NCBI GenBank assembly: GCA_963836005.1
Contig: CAWIHS010000005.1
Location: 558,001 to 622,000 of the forward strand
Direction: 5' to 3'
Length of the DNA stretch: 64,000 nt
Source: CAWIHS01 sp963836005
Lineage (GTDB): Bacteria > Pseudomonadota > Gammaproteobacteria > GRL18
Both the position numbers and the translations under genes were made by a program. The notes beneath the pieces are model-generated. The model saw only the letters and a program-made list of their open reading frames with translations, did not search any database and was not told the DNA's origin. Positions 38,231-46,609 of the stretch are shown piece by piece; the first letter of the stretch is position 1, and each line of letters opens with the position of its first letter.

Positions 38231-38593
38231 TTAATTTGGACTCACAGACGGCGGCGTCTCATCCGGCCCGAAAGCGCGATGCCCCACCGGATCGGTATAA
38301 GCTTCGTTAGCTACTCCCGTGGCTGAAGTAGCAGCCATGGTCGCTCTGTTTGCAGCAGAGGTCGCGACATTGCTGTACTGTGGTGCGGCATCTTTTACCG
38401 CATCCAGAATGGCGTCTTTTTGCAATGGATTCGCAGCCACAGCATCATAAACCAGTTGTGCCGCTTCTTCTTCAGTGGCTGCGGCAGCTACCTGAGCAGC
38501 CAGGGCGGCGATTTCGGTCTCAGACATGGCTGCCATAAGGGGGGAAGCAGTAAAAAGAAAAAACACACACATCAATGCATACAGACGTTTCAT
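38231..38593 (-). CDS. Small Ala-rich secreted protein of unknown function
   Basis: A 120-residue protein with signal peptide (MKRLYALMCVFFLFTASPLM) and a helical Ala-rich body (ALAAQVAAAATEEEAAQLVY), ending in a Pro/Ser tail (DETPPSVSPN). ATG codons at 38593 and 38599 are both possible. It lies between the beta-barrel gene and the ligase gene on the same strand, so a role in the envelope or polysaccharide export is likely. I do not know the family. Confidence 0.7.
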   Translation of the reverse strand: MKRLYALMCVFFLFTASPLMAAMSETEIAALAAQVAAAATEEEAAQLVYDAVAANPLQKDAILDAVKDAAPQYSNVATSAANRATMAATSATGVANEAYTDPVGHRAFGPDETPPSVSPN

Positions 38594-38760
38594 TGCCATT
38601 ACCAATACTTGCTATTAACTGCGGCAATTATATCCCATTAGCTCTATGAGGTCTATTGTATACATATTTTATAGCATGCTTTTTTCGGGGCTGGTTCACA
38701 TTCTTTTCAGATAGTTATAGTACCTTTAAAAGATTATTTGTTAACTGAAAAAATAGTAAC

Positions 38761-38906
38761 TTCTCAATAAGTCCATGCAAGATCCCCTCCCCCTATCAGG
38801 GGGAGGGTTAGGGTGGGGGTTAAGTGTTTGATTATAGACACAACCCCCATCCTGGCCTTCCCCCTGACAGGGGGAAGGAACTTAAACTGCATGGACTTAT
38901 TGAGAT
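38761..38906. mobile_element. MITE-like inverted element with REP cores
   Basis: The ends are perfect inverted repeats TCTCAATAAGTCCATGCA of 18 bases. Inside lie two facing hairpins, CCTCCCCCTATCAGGGGGAGG and a CCTTCCCCC / GGGGGAAGG hairpin, each followed by a GGTGGGGGTT or GGATGGGGGTT tail. The left half recurs at 59695-59752. No coding capacity. Confidence 0.75.
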
Positions 38907-38936
38907 GTTACAAAAAATAAGCCATATTAACAGCCC

Positions 38937-40508
38937 CTAGTACTTATTCCTGCTCATTGTTTTAAAGCGAACGATATTTGCTACCGCCAGAATCACCACG
39001 AACAAGGCCGCATTGGCAGGGATCTGTAAATTAAAATCAAAAGCACTGTGGATCATAATGGCAACAATAGCCATTGACGATGCAAATGCCATTCCCTGCA
39101 TTATTCGTGACTGCCGCTTTCTGAGCGCAATCAGCGCACTTGCCAGGCTGTAAACAACCAGCAGGCCCAGCAGACTAATTCCTGCCACTCCATATTCTGC
39201 CGTAAATTCCAGGTAATCATGGTGAGCATGGTCATAATAGCCGCGCACATCCTCGGACTGATAACGCATAAAACTGTAGCGGTAAGTGCCCCCGCCTGTT
39301 CCGCTGAGCAGATGCTGGTTAATCATGGTCAACGTATCACGGTAAACCTCGTCCCGTGTTTCCGTGCTCGATTCAATCGTGGTTGACAGCACCTGCAGTT
39401 TTCTGCCGCTGTCAGATGGTGCCGGCAAGCCCTGGTTTGCCTGCAGGCTTATATCATCGCCCCCTGTAGTCCCGCTATTATTCTGTGTCGTGCTGGCTGA
39501 TGATTTTTGCTCGGCAGATTGATGGATTGATACCTGAGTCTGCTGCAAACGGTCGATCACTTTTTCCAGACCAAACCAGGTACCGACAATAAGAATATCG
39601 ATAATAACCAGACTGATAAATAAAACGACTGCACTGCGTGGCGGTTTTTTTACCAGCAGCAGATACAGCAGTCCCATCATCGTCATACTGACAAAAAATG
39701 CTGTATTCCCCATACGCGAATGGGTCATAACCAGAGCGATCACCATCAATACCAGGGCTATACGCAAACGCAGCTTACTGCCCAGCAGGGCATCCAGCAT
39801 ACGTCTGGAAAATTCTCGCCAGTTATTGGCTGAATCACGGTACAGACTGGCCAGCATCAAACCAAGCCCCAAAGCCAGCGCCATTTCCAGATAACCCGCC
39901 AGATGATTACGGTTGACAAAAGTGCCTGTTGCCAGCCCTTTACCATAGACTTTTTCAGTGAAAAAACCGTATTCAAGGCCGGTCAATGTCATCATAGTCC
40001 CGTATACCGCCTGAAAAACACCGCTGGCGACAATCACCAGAGCCAGTATTCTAAGCCGCTGTCGAGTAGTCACCAGCAACAGGGTTAAGCAAAAAAGTAA
40101 AAAATAACTCAGGGTTTCTACAAACTTGCCGGTGGTGACGTAAGGATTTAAAGACAAATAGGCTGTATTAACCGGTTCACCGTTGACAATGGCCAGTGCT
40201 TTATAACTTTGGGCAATATCGGGCGCAATCCATTGCACCACAGCAACCGGCAAAGGCAGTGATTGCAGCAGCACATACAGGGTAAACAGTCCAAACAGAA
40301 CCAGAGGGATACGAGCAGCACGAAAGGTTGAATTGAGCGCTGCTTTATTAAGGAAATACAGCACCAGCCAGGTGAAAGCAAGCACAAAGACACCCAGCTC
40401 AAGGATAGACAAAGCCCAGACCCGGTTGCTGCCCAGCGGCAAAGGCGCCCAGACCAGTAACACTAAATAAAAGATGAACAGATAGCGGTGATTATTCTTG
40501 TAATTCAA
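38937..40508 (-). CDS. O-antigen ligase / Wzy-type polymerase family protein
   Basis: A polytopic membrane protein of 523 residues with about 12 hydrophobic helices and a large periplasmic loop between roughly residues 310 and 430. The loop includes LLSGTGGGTYRYSFMRYQSE and YYDHAHHDYLEFTAEYGVAG, the family's conserved H-x-D-Y-L-E region. It probably polymerises or ligates the exopolysaccharide. The start is a TTG overlapping the 3' end of the lasso B1 gene by 17 bases, so transcripts from that gene may continue into this one. Confidence 0.9.
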   Translation of the reverse strand: MNYKNNHRYLFIFYLVLLVWAPLPLGSNRVWALSILELGVFVLAFTWLVLYFLNKAALNSTFRAARIPLVLFGLFTLYVLLQSLPLPVAVVQWIAPDIAQSYKALAIVNGEPVNTAYLSLNPYVTTGKFVETLSYFLLFCLTLLLVTTRQRLRILALVIVASGVFQAVYGTMMTLTGLEYGFFTEKVYGKGLATGTFVNRNHLAGYLEMALALGLGLMLASLYRDSANNWREFSRRMLDALLGSKLRLRIALVLMVIALVMTHSRMGNTAFFVSMTMMGLLYLLLVKKPPRSAVVLFISLVIIDILIVGTWFGLEKVIDRLQQTQVSIHQSAEQKSSASTTQNNSGTTGGDDISLQANQGLPAPSDSGRKLQVLSTTIESSTETRDEVYRDTLTMINQHLLSGTGGGTYRYSFMRYQSEDVRGYYDHAHHDYLEFTAEYGVAGISLLGLLVVYSLASALIALRKRQSRIMQGMAFASSMAIVAIMIHSAFDFNLQIPANAALFVVILAVANIVRFKTMSRNKY

Positions 40509-40767
40509 TCAAACCCGCTTCCCTGAGCTGTTCCACAAAGGTTGTCAGATCTTTCTCCAGGCGCTCGGCTTCAACATCATAGCTGTGCAGCATGGCATCA
40601 AAAACTCCCTGTAAAGACTGATGTTCCTGCATCGCCTGCCAGATAGCACACCCCACCTCATCGAGGCCAAAATAATTCTCGCTGTTCATATCCAGCAGCA
40701 CCATCTCCCCATCCACTTCCTGGGCAAAAACAGCATCAGAAAAAGAAATTTTTTGCTTAAACTCCAC
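40492..40767 (-). CDS. Lasso peptide B1 protein (PqqD-like RRE)
   Basis: A 91-residue PqqD-fold protein, the RiPP recognition element that holds the leader peptide for the B2 protease. It shows EVDGEMVLLDMNSENYFGLD and VGCAIWQAM, the pattern of stand-alone B1 proteins in lasso clusters, and ends LREAGLIEL. The start is GTG. It is separated from the nearest precursor gene (43282) by an insertion sequence and transposase remnants, all in the same orientation, so the island was probably contiguous before. Only one B1 gene is visible for two precursors. Confidence 0.88.
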   Translation of the reverse strand: MEFKQKISFSDAVFAQEVDGEMVLLDMNSENYFGLDEVGCAIWQAMQEHQSLQGVFDAMLHSYDVEAERLEKDLTTFVEQLREAGLIELQE

Positions 40768-40770
40768 TTT

Positions 40771-40953
40771 TTACTCTCCCGGGTCAGACGTTGATAATGC
40801 ACTTTTGGCTATCCTGCAGACAGCCGAACGCGATAAATTCAGCTGCCTGGCGATTTCTGCCTGAGTATAGCCATCTTGCAAAGCTTCTACAATACCTGGC
40901 TGCAGATGCACAATAAAGCTTAATGAAGGTTCATCGAAAAAAAGCGTACTTTT
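40771..40953 (-). pseudogene. C-terminal remnant of a REP-associated transposase
   Basis: A frame open after a TGA stop and without a start codon encodes about 60 residues ending in a helix-turn-helix: EALQDGYTQAEIARQLNLSR and SAVCRIAKSAL. This resembles the C-terminal HTH of REP-associated Y1 transposases (RAYT). The catalytic part is missing. It directly precedes the B1 gene. Confidence 0.6.
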
Positions 40954-41448
40954 TCACTAAAAATCACGCTACCAACTCTAAAGTAGTCAATGACTAGAAT
41001 ATTGGTACGCTCTATTCCTTCCCCCTTCAAGGGGGAAGGCCAGGATGGGGGTAATATTGAAGACATGCTGGTAATCTGCGAAATCAATACGTGGTTTTCC
41101 CGGCATATTAAGCACGCCTTTGCTAATTGCCAAAGTGTAACCTAAAAGTGCATTATTAAGTCTGTCCCTTGTACCCCATGATATTTATGACTAGACTGTA
41201 AAAATCATGGGTAAAATCAGATACCTTTAGTAACAAAATAAATCAACTGATGGAGATGTTTCCAGTAGTTGCAGTTATTGGTCCACGTCAATGCGGAAAA
41301 TTCACGCTGGTTCGCCAATGACGACCTGACCGGAAATATTTATGCAGGACATTTATTCTAGCCCCTATTACCCAGGGTGGTGATTTTTCAAGAATCAAAG
41401 GGGTCACTGTTTAATTATCTGCTTGTGGTATTGATACACAGGGGGGTG
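40954..41448. other. Degenerate region left of the IS element
   Basis: No intact gene. It contains a REP-like palindrome (41015-41053: TTCCTTCCCCC / GGGGGAAGG then CCAGGATGGGGGT). A plus-strand 23-codon remnant at 41250-41321 reads MEMFPVVAVIGPRQCGKFTL, the P-loop end of a DUF4143-type ATPase, cut by a TGA. It looks like an old insertion hot spot. Confidence 0.55.
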
Positions 41449-42995
41449 TTAATTAGTCGACCCTGAAAAAAGATAATATTCCTAATTCAAAAGATTATTG
41501 TACAATATTAATTCTGATTTTATTGTTCATGATCAAATTGTTATCTGTCATTACAAAAATATGATCTCAGTTTGAATCAAAAACAAGCGATAATACAGCA
41601 CAAATAACAGGCACAAAAAAGCAATGATCCATTGCTTTAGGTTCCATGCAGTAGCTGCCATGAGCACATTAATTTCATCGCCAATGACTCCTTTAAGGAA
41701 GTTTCGACTTAATCGGTAGTCTGACTTCAAGTGACCAATAATGGGTTCAATCGCTGCACGACGTTTGCATTGCTTGCGTTTCTTGTCTCGCTGATATCGG
41801 TTATCTCTTTTCAATGGCTTTTTCGGCAAGACAATTTTTGTCTCATTAAATTGAGTTTTTCCTCGGTAGCCTCTATCGCAAACTGCATTATTGACTAACT
41901 TTCCACGTGAGGCTTCAATATGATTGAGAACTTCTGGTAAAGTATGGTTGTCATGAATGTTTTTCTCATGACTGACAACACCCACAATAATATTACTTTT
42001 TGCTGTAGTTGCTATGGATACTTTATTGCCGTATTCATATTGCTTGTGATCTTTGCCTTTACCAATGCAATAAACCTGTTGCTCATGCAAGGAATAAATT
42101 TTATTTTTATCCTTGGGCTGTTGTGCTAATACTCGTTCATAAAATAAAAAGTCTTTCTGATAACGATCAAATAAAAGGTAACTTGGTAATCTTCGTCTTA
42201 GCTCTCGGATTTGTTTATGAGCAATTGTCCTTAATCGTGTTAATGCTTTTTTAGCTTTGCCTCTTTTTTTAACATGGCGAAAATGACGGATTGCAAGCCG
42301 ACAATTCTTTACTTCTTTCACATAGGTTCTACGTTGTTGAATGCTATGTTCCTTTGCTAAATTGTTCACTCGCTTGATGATCTTAATGGCCAGTTTTGCA
42401 TCAGTTGGATAAGTGATATTCTTTTCCTGAACTGTTGTATCAATATTTACGTTAGGCTCAAGTGCTGTTTTATCATGTAAGCCAATGCTCATCTGAAATA
42501 TCTTTTCCATTCCCTCTTTGCCGATACGTTTTCTGAATTTGACCAGTTCAGTACTATGGCAAGGCTCAGATAAGCTAAAGTTAGTTTGACCACAAAATGC
42601 CTGGTAATAAGGATTTTGTTTCCACTGGCGAACCAGAGTCTCATCACTCAGGTTTTCCAGCTGTTTCAGCAGTAATAATCCGACCATTAGTCTTATAGGC
42701 TTTGCTGGTGCGCCTAATCCTGAGTAGTGGACTTTAAAGGCTTGCTCAAAATCATCCCAGGGAATGATTGAAGCTAACTTTAATAAGGGCTCTGCTTCAT
42801 CCAACTGATTAAGGATGTCATCACCAAAAAAGCTAAGTTGTTGTTCTTTGCCTGCTGTTGAATACATTTTTTTCACCAAATCGACCAGAAAAGCTGTGCT
42901 TATTATAACATTTCTGGTCGATCTGGTCACTCAAAAACAGGATTAATTCCTTATATTACAAATAGATAATGTATTTTTCAGGGCTGACTAATTAA
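41449..42995. mobile_element. IS5-family insertion sequence
   Basis: The 1547-bp element is bounded by imperfect inverted repeats, with two mismatches in 22 bases: AATTAGTCGACCCTGAAAAA on the left and AATTAGTCAGCCCTGAAAAA on the right (complemented). A TTAA lies at each outer edge and could be the target duplication, though being palindromic it may also belong to the ends. It carries one transposase gene, and lies between lasso precursor 1 and the B1 gene. Confidence 0.85.
41551..42867 (-). CDS. IS5-family DDE transposase
   Basis: A 438-residue transposase starting MYSTAGKEQQLSFFGDDIL with a GGTGA ribosome site; the frame is open 21 codons further. The N-terminal domain has the pattern LRLMVGLLLLKQLENLSDE-like of this family. 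The catalytic residues are in NIDTTVQEKNITYPTD (first Asp), VCDRGYRGK (second Asp) and RRAAIEPIIGHLK (Glu). No frameshift is present, so it may be active. Confidence 0.9.
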   Translation of the reverse strand: MYSTAGKEQQLSFFGDDILNQLDEAEPLLKLASIIPWDDFEQAFKVHYSGLGAPAKPIRLMVGLLLLKQLENLSDETLVRQWKQNPYYQAFCGQTNFSLSEPCHSTELVKFRKRIGKEGMEKIFQMSIGLHDKTALEPNVNIDTTVQEKNITYPTDAKLAIKIIKRVNNLAKEHSIQQRRTYVKEVKNCRLAIRHFRHVKKRGKAKKALTRLRTIAHKQIRELRRRLPSYLLFDRYQKDFLFYERVLAQQPKDKNKIYSLHEQQVYCIGKGKDHKQYEYGNKVSIATTAKSNIIVGVVSHEKNIHDNHTLPEVLNHIEASRGKLVNNAVCDRGYRGKTQFNETKIVLPKKPLKRDNRYQRDKKRKQCKRRAAIEPIIGHLKSDYRLSRNFLKGVIGDEINVLMAATAWNLKQWIIAFLCLLFVLYYRLFLIQTEIIFL

Positions 42996-43281
42996 TAGCG
43001 TTCGCACACTGGATCTGGATGCAAGAAAAGCTAAAAAAATCGAATCGGTTCCAGATCCTATTATTGATGAGGTTTTAGCCCGTTTAATTGCAGTTTTGGA
43101 ATGATAGTAAGCTTTCTCCTTAAAGTATTCTTTTCGTCCTTGAAAACAGCCTTTTAATCGTTATTTTATCATCGTTTCAGATTGTATTGCTTTTTATTTC
43201 AGTGAGTTACCCAGGTCCGACCCCAGCAGTCCTGGCGCCCAGCAGTCATATCGAGAAATATAAAGTGCAAACGCCTACACC
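42996..43281. other. Remnant region between the IS and lasso precursor 1
   Basis: On the plus strand a fragment ending at 43104 reads RTLDLDARKAKKIESVPDPI and looks like the C-terminal end of a thioesterase-like protein; it has no start. From 43108 to 43220 the sequence repeats 46308-46412 (AAAGTATTCTTTTCGTCCTT in one, with the later TTGCTTTTTATTTCAG and CCCAGGTCCGACCC in both). That element precedes a REP-associated transposase start in the other copy. Confidence 0.55.
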
Positions 43282-43425
43282 TCAACTTTTACCACCATTT
43301 TGGCTCCCACCCGAATCGTTTTTCCCGCCAAAATTTCCACGAGTACTATCAATAAGATTCCCCATTATTTTAAGCTCAGGTTGATGATAAACTTTTTTTA
43401 GATTTTTATCTTTTTCTCTCTTCAA
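43282..43425 (-). CDS. Lasso peptide precursor 1 (47 aa, TTG start)
   Basis: A small gene easily missed because it starts with TTG. Its start overlaps the stop of lasso cyclase 1 as TTGA, with AAAGGA 11 bases upstream; an in-frame TAA just before excludes any earlier start. The 29-residue leader ends YHQPELKIMGNLIDSTR, an exact fit to the lasso leader pattern YxxPxLxxxGxxxxxTx with Thr at -2. The predicted core is GNFGGKNDSGGSQNGGKS: Gly1 and Asp8 would form an eight-residue macrolactam ring. The tail is unusually Gly/Ser/Asn-rich with no bulky plug and ends Lys-Ser. Recognition is from motif and position, not homology search. Confidence 0.85.
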   Translation of the reverse strand: MKREKDKNLKKVYHQPELKIMGNLIDSTRGNFGGKNDSGGSQNGGKS

Positions 43426-45206
43426 TTTTTTATATGTCCTTTAAAATTTTTCAAAATCCATTCATTTATAGACAGGGAACTCCATTCTCCATTGATATTA
43501 TAATCCAAAGAATAGTTTTTTTCTGGTTCAAATACCATAATATCTTTGTTCTTAGAGTTCTGTTTCAGTTGCAGTGCTATAATATCAGTAAACTCCGCTT
43601 TATTATAACGAGAATATATTGCCTCTGGCAAAAGATCTTTCATAGCTTCACGCAGTAGTATCTTATCTTTTTCACCTGCGACTTTCATCCATGGAGGCAT
43701 AGATAGCATAAATTCAACAATTCGTTTATCAAAATATGGATGTCGAAATTCTAAATTATAAATACCACCGATAGTCGTATAGGGATTACTTTCCATCCAG
43801 AATTGGTTGCTAACACCACAAAGCACTTCTATCTCGACTTTTTGCATATATGACTGAGCAGCAGTCATATTCTTAAAGCAATTTTGCCTAGCAGAAAAAC
43901 ATTTTCTTGTTGATCTACCCAATATGAATTTTAAAATATTTTTGATTTTTTCTGGACACAAAGGGAGTAAAAAATAATTTTTAATGGTCTTGATATCAAA
44001 GGGATATGCACGATATTCTTCCCAAAGTCTTCTAAAATCTCTGTGGAGAAAATAATCCGTCAATCTCGCATAATTTCCAGAAGCAACATGATCGCCGCCT
44101 TGCCCTGTTAATATTACCCTGATATTCCTCCTGTTGGATTCCTGCATCTCTACTTCAGAATCCAGAAATGATCCTCTGCCTGGCCAGTCCGGAGCTAAAT
44201 CATAGTATTTCGATAAAGAAAATTCATGTGAATAATCCAGATGATATGCATCAGTGAATATGGGACTTAGATCAAATTTTTTCACCATTGTATCAATATA
44301 ATCACCCTCATCACATGATAGATGGCCATATCTGGTTGAAAAAGGAGTTACACAAAGATGTGTATGGCTGTTTAAAGCAAGAGCAAGTATTGATGAAGAA
44401 TCGACTCCCCCACTCAATTCACATCCCACGTCATAAGCACTGCGAAGTCTATCATTTACAGCTTTGTGTAGTAATGTTCGGAATCTATATTTAGCCTCTT
44501 TAAAAGAAATAGCTTTATTGATGGAAATTTTTTCCGGAAACCAGTAGCGTTGTTTTTGTAATTTTCTATGTGTATAGACAAGATAATGCCCTGGAAGTAA
44601 TCGCTTGATATATTTAAAAAAAGTTGCCTCACATGTAATTGCCTGTACATCCAAAAAATGCACAACCTCTTCATCATTAACTTTTTTTTCTATTCCAGAT
44701 GAAGAAAAAATAGCACCAATTTCTGATGCGAAGTAAAACATATCACGATATATCGTATAGTAAATCGGTTTGATTCCAATATAATCTCGTGCACAAAAAA
44801 GGGTTTGAGTCTTTGTATTCCATATTGCGAAAGCAAAATCTCCAACAAGATGTTCTACACAATCGTACCCCCAAATGAGATAACTTTTCAATATCAGTTC
44901 GGCATCAGTTACCTTCATCGTATCGCTATGTGATAAAGATAAAGTATTTATCAACTCCCTTCGATTGTCCAGTCGTGCATCAGCAGTTAAAACAAGCTCA
45001 CTTTCTTTATCATAAAACGGCTGATTTTCATATTGAGATTCCGGTGTTGTCCATAGTTGTTTATGAATAAACCCGGCTGATTCAGAATGCCATAGTGTCT
45101 GAGTGTCATTTCCTCTGTGTACTGATGAAATGAGCATCTTGTTCAAAGCAGAAACTTCCACCTTTTTACTCTGTGTCTCTGTTACAATTCCACCTATAGC
45201 GCTCAT
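43422..45206 (-). CDS. Lasso cyclase 1 (asparagine synthetase-like, C protein)
   Basis: A 594-residue asparagine synthetase B homologue. The N-terminus is MSAIGGIVTE instead of MCGI, so the glutaminase Cys2 is missing, as expected for a lasso cyclase that activates an Asp/Glu side chain and joins it to Gly1. The glutaminase-like fold persists (LVGDFAFAIWNTKTQTLFCARDYIG). The ATP-pyrophosphatase motif is ELSGGVDSSSILAL (about residue 255). The C-terminal segment RYNKAEFTDI corresponds to the end of the synthetase domain. Visibly more A+T-rich than cyclase 2, suggesting separate acquisition. Precursor 1 follows with a two-base overlap. Confidence 0.92.
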   Translation of the reverse strand: MSAIGGIVTETQSKKVEVSALNKMLISSVHRGNDTQTLWHSESAGFIHKQLWTTPESQYENQPFYDKESELVLTADARLDNRRELINTLSLSHSDTMKVTDAELILKSYLIWGYDCVEHLVGDFAFAIWNTKTQTLFCARDYIGIKPIYYTIYRDMFYFASEIGAIFSSSGIEKKVNDEEVVHFLDVQAITCEATFFKYIKRLLPGHYLVYTHRKLQKQRYWFPEKISINKAISFKEAKYRFRTLLHKAVNDRLRSAYDVGCELSGGVDSSSILALALNSHTHLCVTPFSTRYGHLSCDEGDYIDTMVKKFDLSPIFTDAYHLDYSHEFSLSKYYDLAPDWPGRGSFLDSEVEMQESNRRNIRVILTGQGGDHVASGNYARLTDYFLHRDFRRLWEEYRAYPFDIKTIKNYFLLPLCPEKIKNILKFILGRSTRKCFSARQNCFKNMTAAQSYMQKVEIEVLCGVSNQFWMESNPYTTIGGIYNLEFRHPYFDKRIVEFMLSMPPWMKVAGEKDKILLREAMKDLLPEAIYSRYNKAEFTDIIALQLKQNSKNKDIMVFEPEKNYSLDYNINGEWSSLSINEWILKNFKGHIKN

Positions 45207-45262
45207 TGAACATCACCATTAGCATGTTATAATCATTTTATATTTTAGTCCAAGGTATAATA

Positions 45263-45802
45263 GTGGATTGCACTACAGAATCAAATGGTCATAAGCTTTG
45301 TTTATCATGTGGTCTATGCTGTGAGGGAGCGTTTCACAACAGGGCATATATTGCGAATGATGCAGATAAACAAATAGCTAAAGATTTTGGAGGAATTCAG
45401 TTCAAACAGGATAAAAAACTATGGTTTCGACTGCCATGCCCGGTATTTGAAGAAAAATGCACAGTCTATCAAAAACGACCATCTACATGCGAAAAACATC
45501 ATTGTGATCTCTTGAAAAACCTTCTAACTAGAAAAATTACTATAGAAAAAGCTTTAACCTTGGTTAACAAAATGAAACCGTTGTTTCTTGAGCTTACCCG
45601 ACAACTGGATGAAATTCACGATACAAATGAAATCAAACATATTGAATCACGTTTTTCTTATTTCTTCGGTCAATATAGTAATGAAACGAACCAACTTGAA
45701 TTTCGCAAAAAATATGAGAAATTATTAGTCAACTATGCTCTTTTTTTATTTTTAAAAAAAAAGTATTTTTATCTGGATAATAAAAATACAAACAATAACT
45801 GA
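45263..45802 (+). CDS. YkgJ-type cysteine-cluster protein
   Basis: A 179-residue protein with the CxxCxxCC zinc/iron-binding signature CLSCGLCCEGAF near residue 13, then LPCPVFEEKCTVYQKRPSTC, the complete YkgJ-family cysteine pattern (PF03692). The remainder is helical, Lys-rich and very A+T-rich. It starts with GTG and is divergent from cyclase 1 with a 56-base gap, so the two share a regulatory region. Its role is unknown; a metal-dependent modification of a peptide is only speculation. Confidence 0.8.
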   Translation: MDCTTESNGHKLCLSCGLCCEGAFHNRAYIANDADKQIAKDFGGIQFKQDKKLWFRLPCPVFEEKCTVYQKRPSTCEKHHCDLLKNLLTRKITIEKALTLVNKMKPLFLELTRQLDEIHDTNEIKHIESRFSYFFGQYSNETNQLEFRKKYEKLLVNYALFLFLKKKYFYLDNKNTNNN

Positions 45803-45867
45803 AAGTAATGATACAAAATATAGGACCAGCACAGAGGGGTTGCAGAACCAGCAGACCCATACGATTT

Positions 45868-46083
45868 TTACGCGGCTACAGGTGAAATAACAAAAACTTT
45901 AGCTAATTTTTTTGCCGTTTCAATATCTTCAGCTTTTAAAGCTTCCCTGATATCATCAAGCTTAAAAGCATCTTCCAGACTGATATAAGGTGACCAACCC
46001 TCATCTGCGTCAATAATCTCGATGTCTACCTGAGCAATATATTTGCCTTCATGAACGAGTTTTGTATGTTTCCGTGAATTCAT
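45868..46083 (-). CDS. Small antitoxin-like protein next to a DUF4258 remnant
   Basis: A 71-residue acidic protein (MNSRKHTKLVHEGKYIAQVD) preceded by AGGAG with good spacing. It follows the DUF4258 frame with a TAATG overlap, the layout of a toxin-antitoxin pair. No DNA-binding motif is obvious, but the C-terminal half (LEDAFKLDDIREALKAEDIE) is helical and likely wraps a partner. Function unproven. Confidence 0.6.
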   Translation of the reverse strand: MNSRKHTKLVHEGKYIAQVDIEIIDADEGWSPYISLEDAFKLDDIREALKAEDIETAKKLAKVFVISPVAA

Positions 46084-46297
46084 TATCTTCTCCTTGTAAA
46101 ATCTTCCGACCATTTTTCCACGTCTGGTCTATAAGCTGTAATTAATACCGCAGGTGACTGCCTTCCTGCAGGTATACCCCAGACTGTATGAACAGGCTGC
46201 CCGTCTCTATCAACTTGAGCAGAAATTCTTTCTTGTGACAACGGTGCGTGATGTGCCAAACATAGTCTGGCATGAAATATCGGTTAGCTCTTGGCAT
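46080..46297 (-). pseudogene. RAYT 5' fragment joined to a DUF4258 3' fragment
   Basis: From an ATG at 46297 with AGGAG upstream, one frame reads MPRANRYFMPDYVWHITHRC and HKKEFLLKL, the start of a REP-associated tyrosine transposase including its HxH motif. Further on, another frame reads DRDGQPVHTVWGIPAG then SPAVLITAYRPDVEKW and SEDFTRRR, the C-terminal part of a DUF4258 protein. Neither gene is complete, and the frames differ at the junction near 46205. Confidence 0.6.
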
Positions 46298-46609
46298 AGC
46301 ACTTTCTCCTTAAAGTATACATTTCGTCCTTGAAAACACGCTTTTAAGCGTCAATCTATAAGCATTATAGATTGCATTGCTTTTTATTTCAGCGAGATAC
46401 CCAGGTCCGACCCAAAGTAGCGTTCAAACCAACTCTGGCATTATCTCTACGAACATAGGGAAATTGAAAACACAGCTCAAGTAAGACAAGTACTTGATGG
46501 ATAAGATAAATAGTGCAATATGATATTTGCCCCCTTTCCTTTTCTTTTCTTTTTTACAGTAGCCGGGTGATGTTATAATAATATACTAACATCCGAATAG
46601 GAGATAAAA
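46298..46609. other. Repeat-bearing region upstream of the Uma2 gene
   Basis: 46308-46412 is the second copy of the element at 43108. 46443-46530 is a direct repeat of 47140-47232 (shared blocks TTGAAAACACAGCTCAA and GGATAAGATAAATAGTGCAA). The Uma2 promoter (near TATAATAATATACT) and ribosome site AGGAG lie at the end. Confidence 0.55.

Noticed and set aside
43187..43384. Plus-strand open frame of 65 codons opposite lasso precursor 1
   Set aside because: Its residues are a proline-rich, low-complexity translation of the antisense strand. The minus strand carries the conserved lasso leader pattern.
43422..45206. True asparagine synthetase
   Set aside because: Cys2, needed for glutamine hydrolysis, is absent, and a lasso precursor overlaps the gene end.
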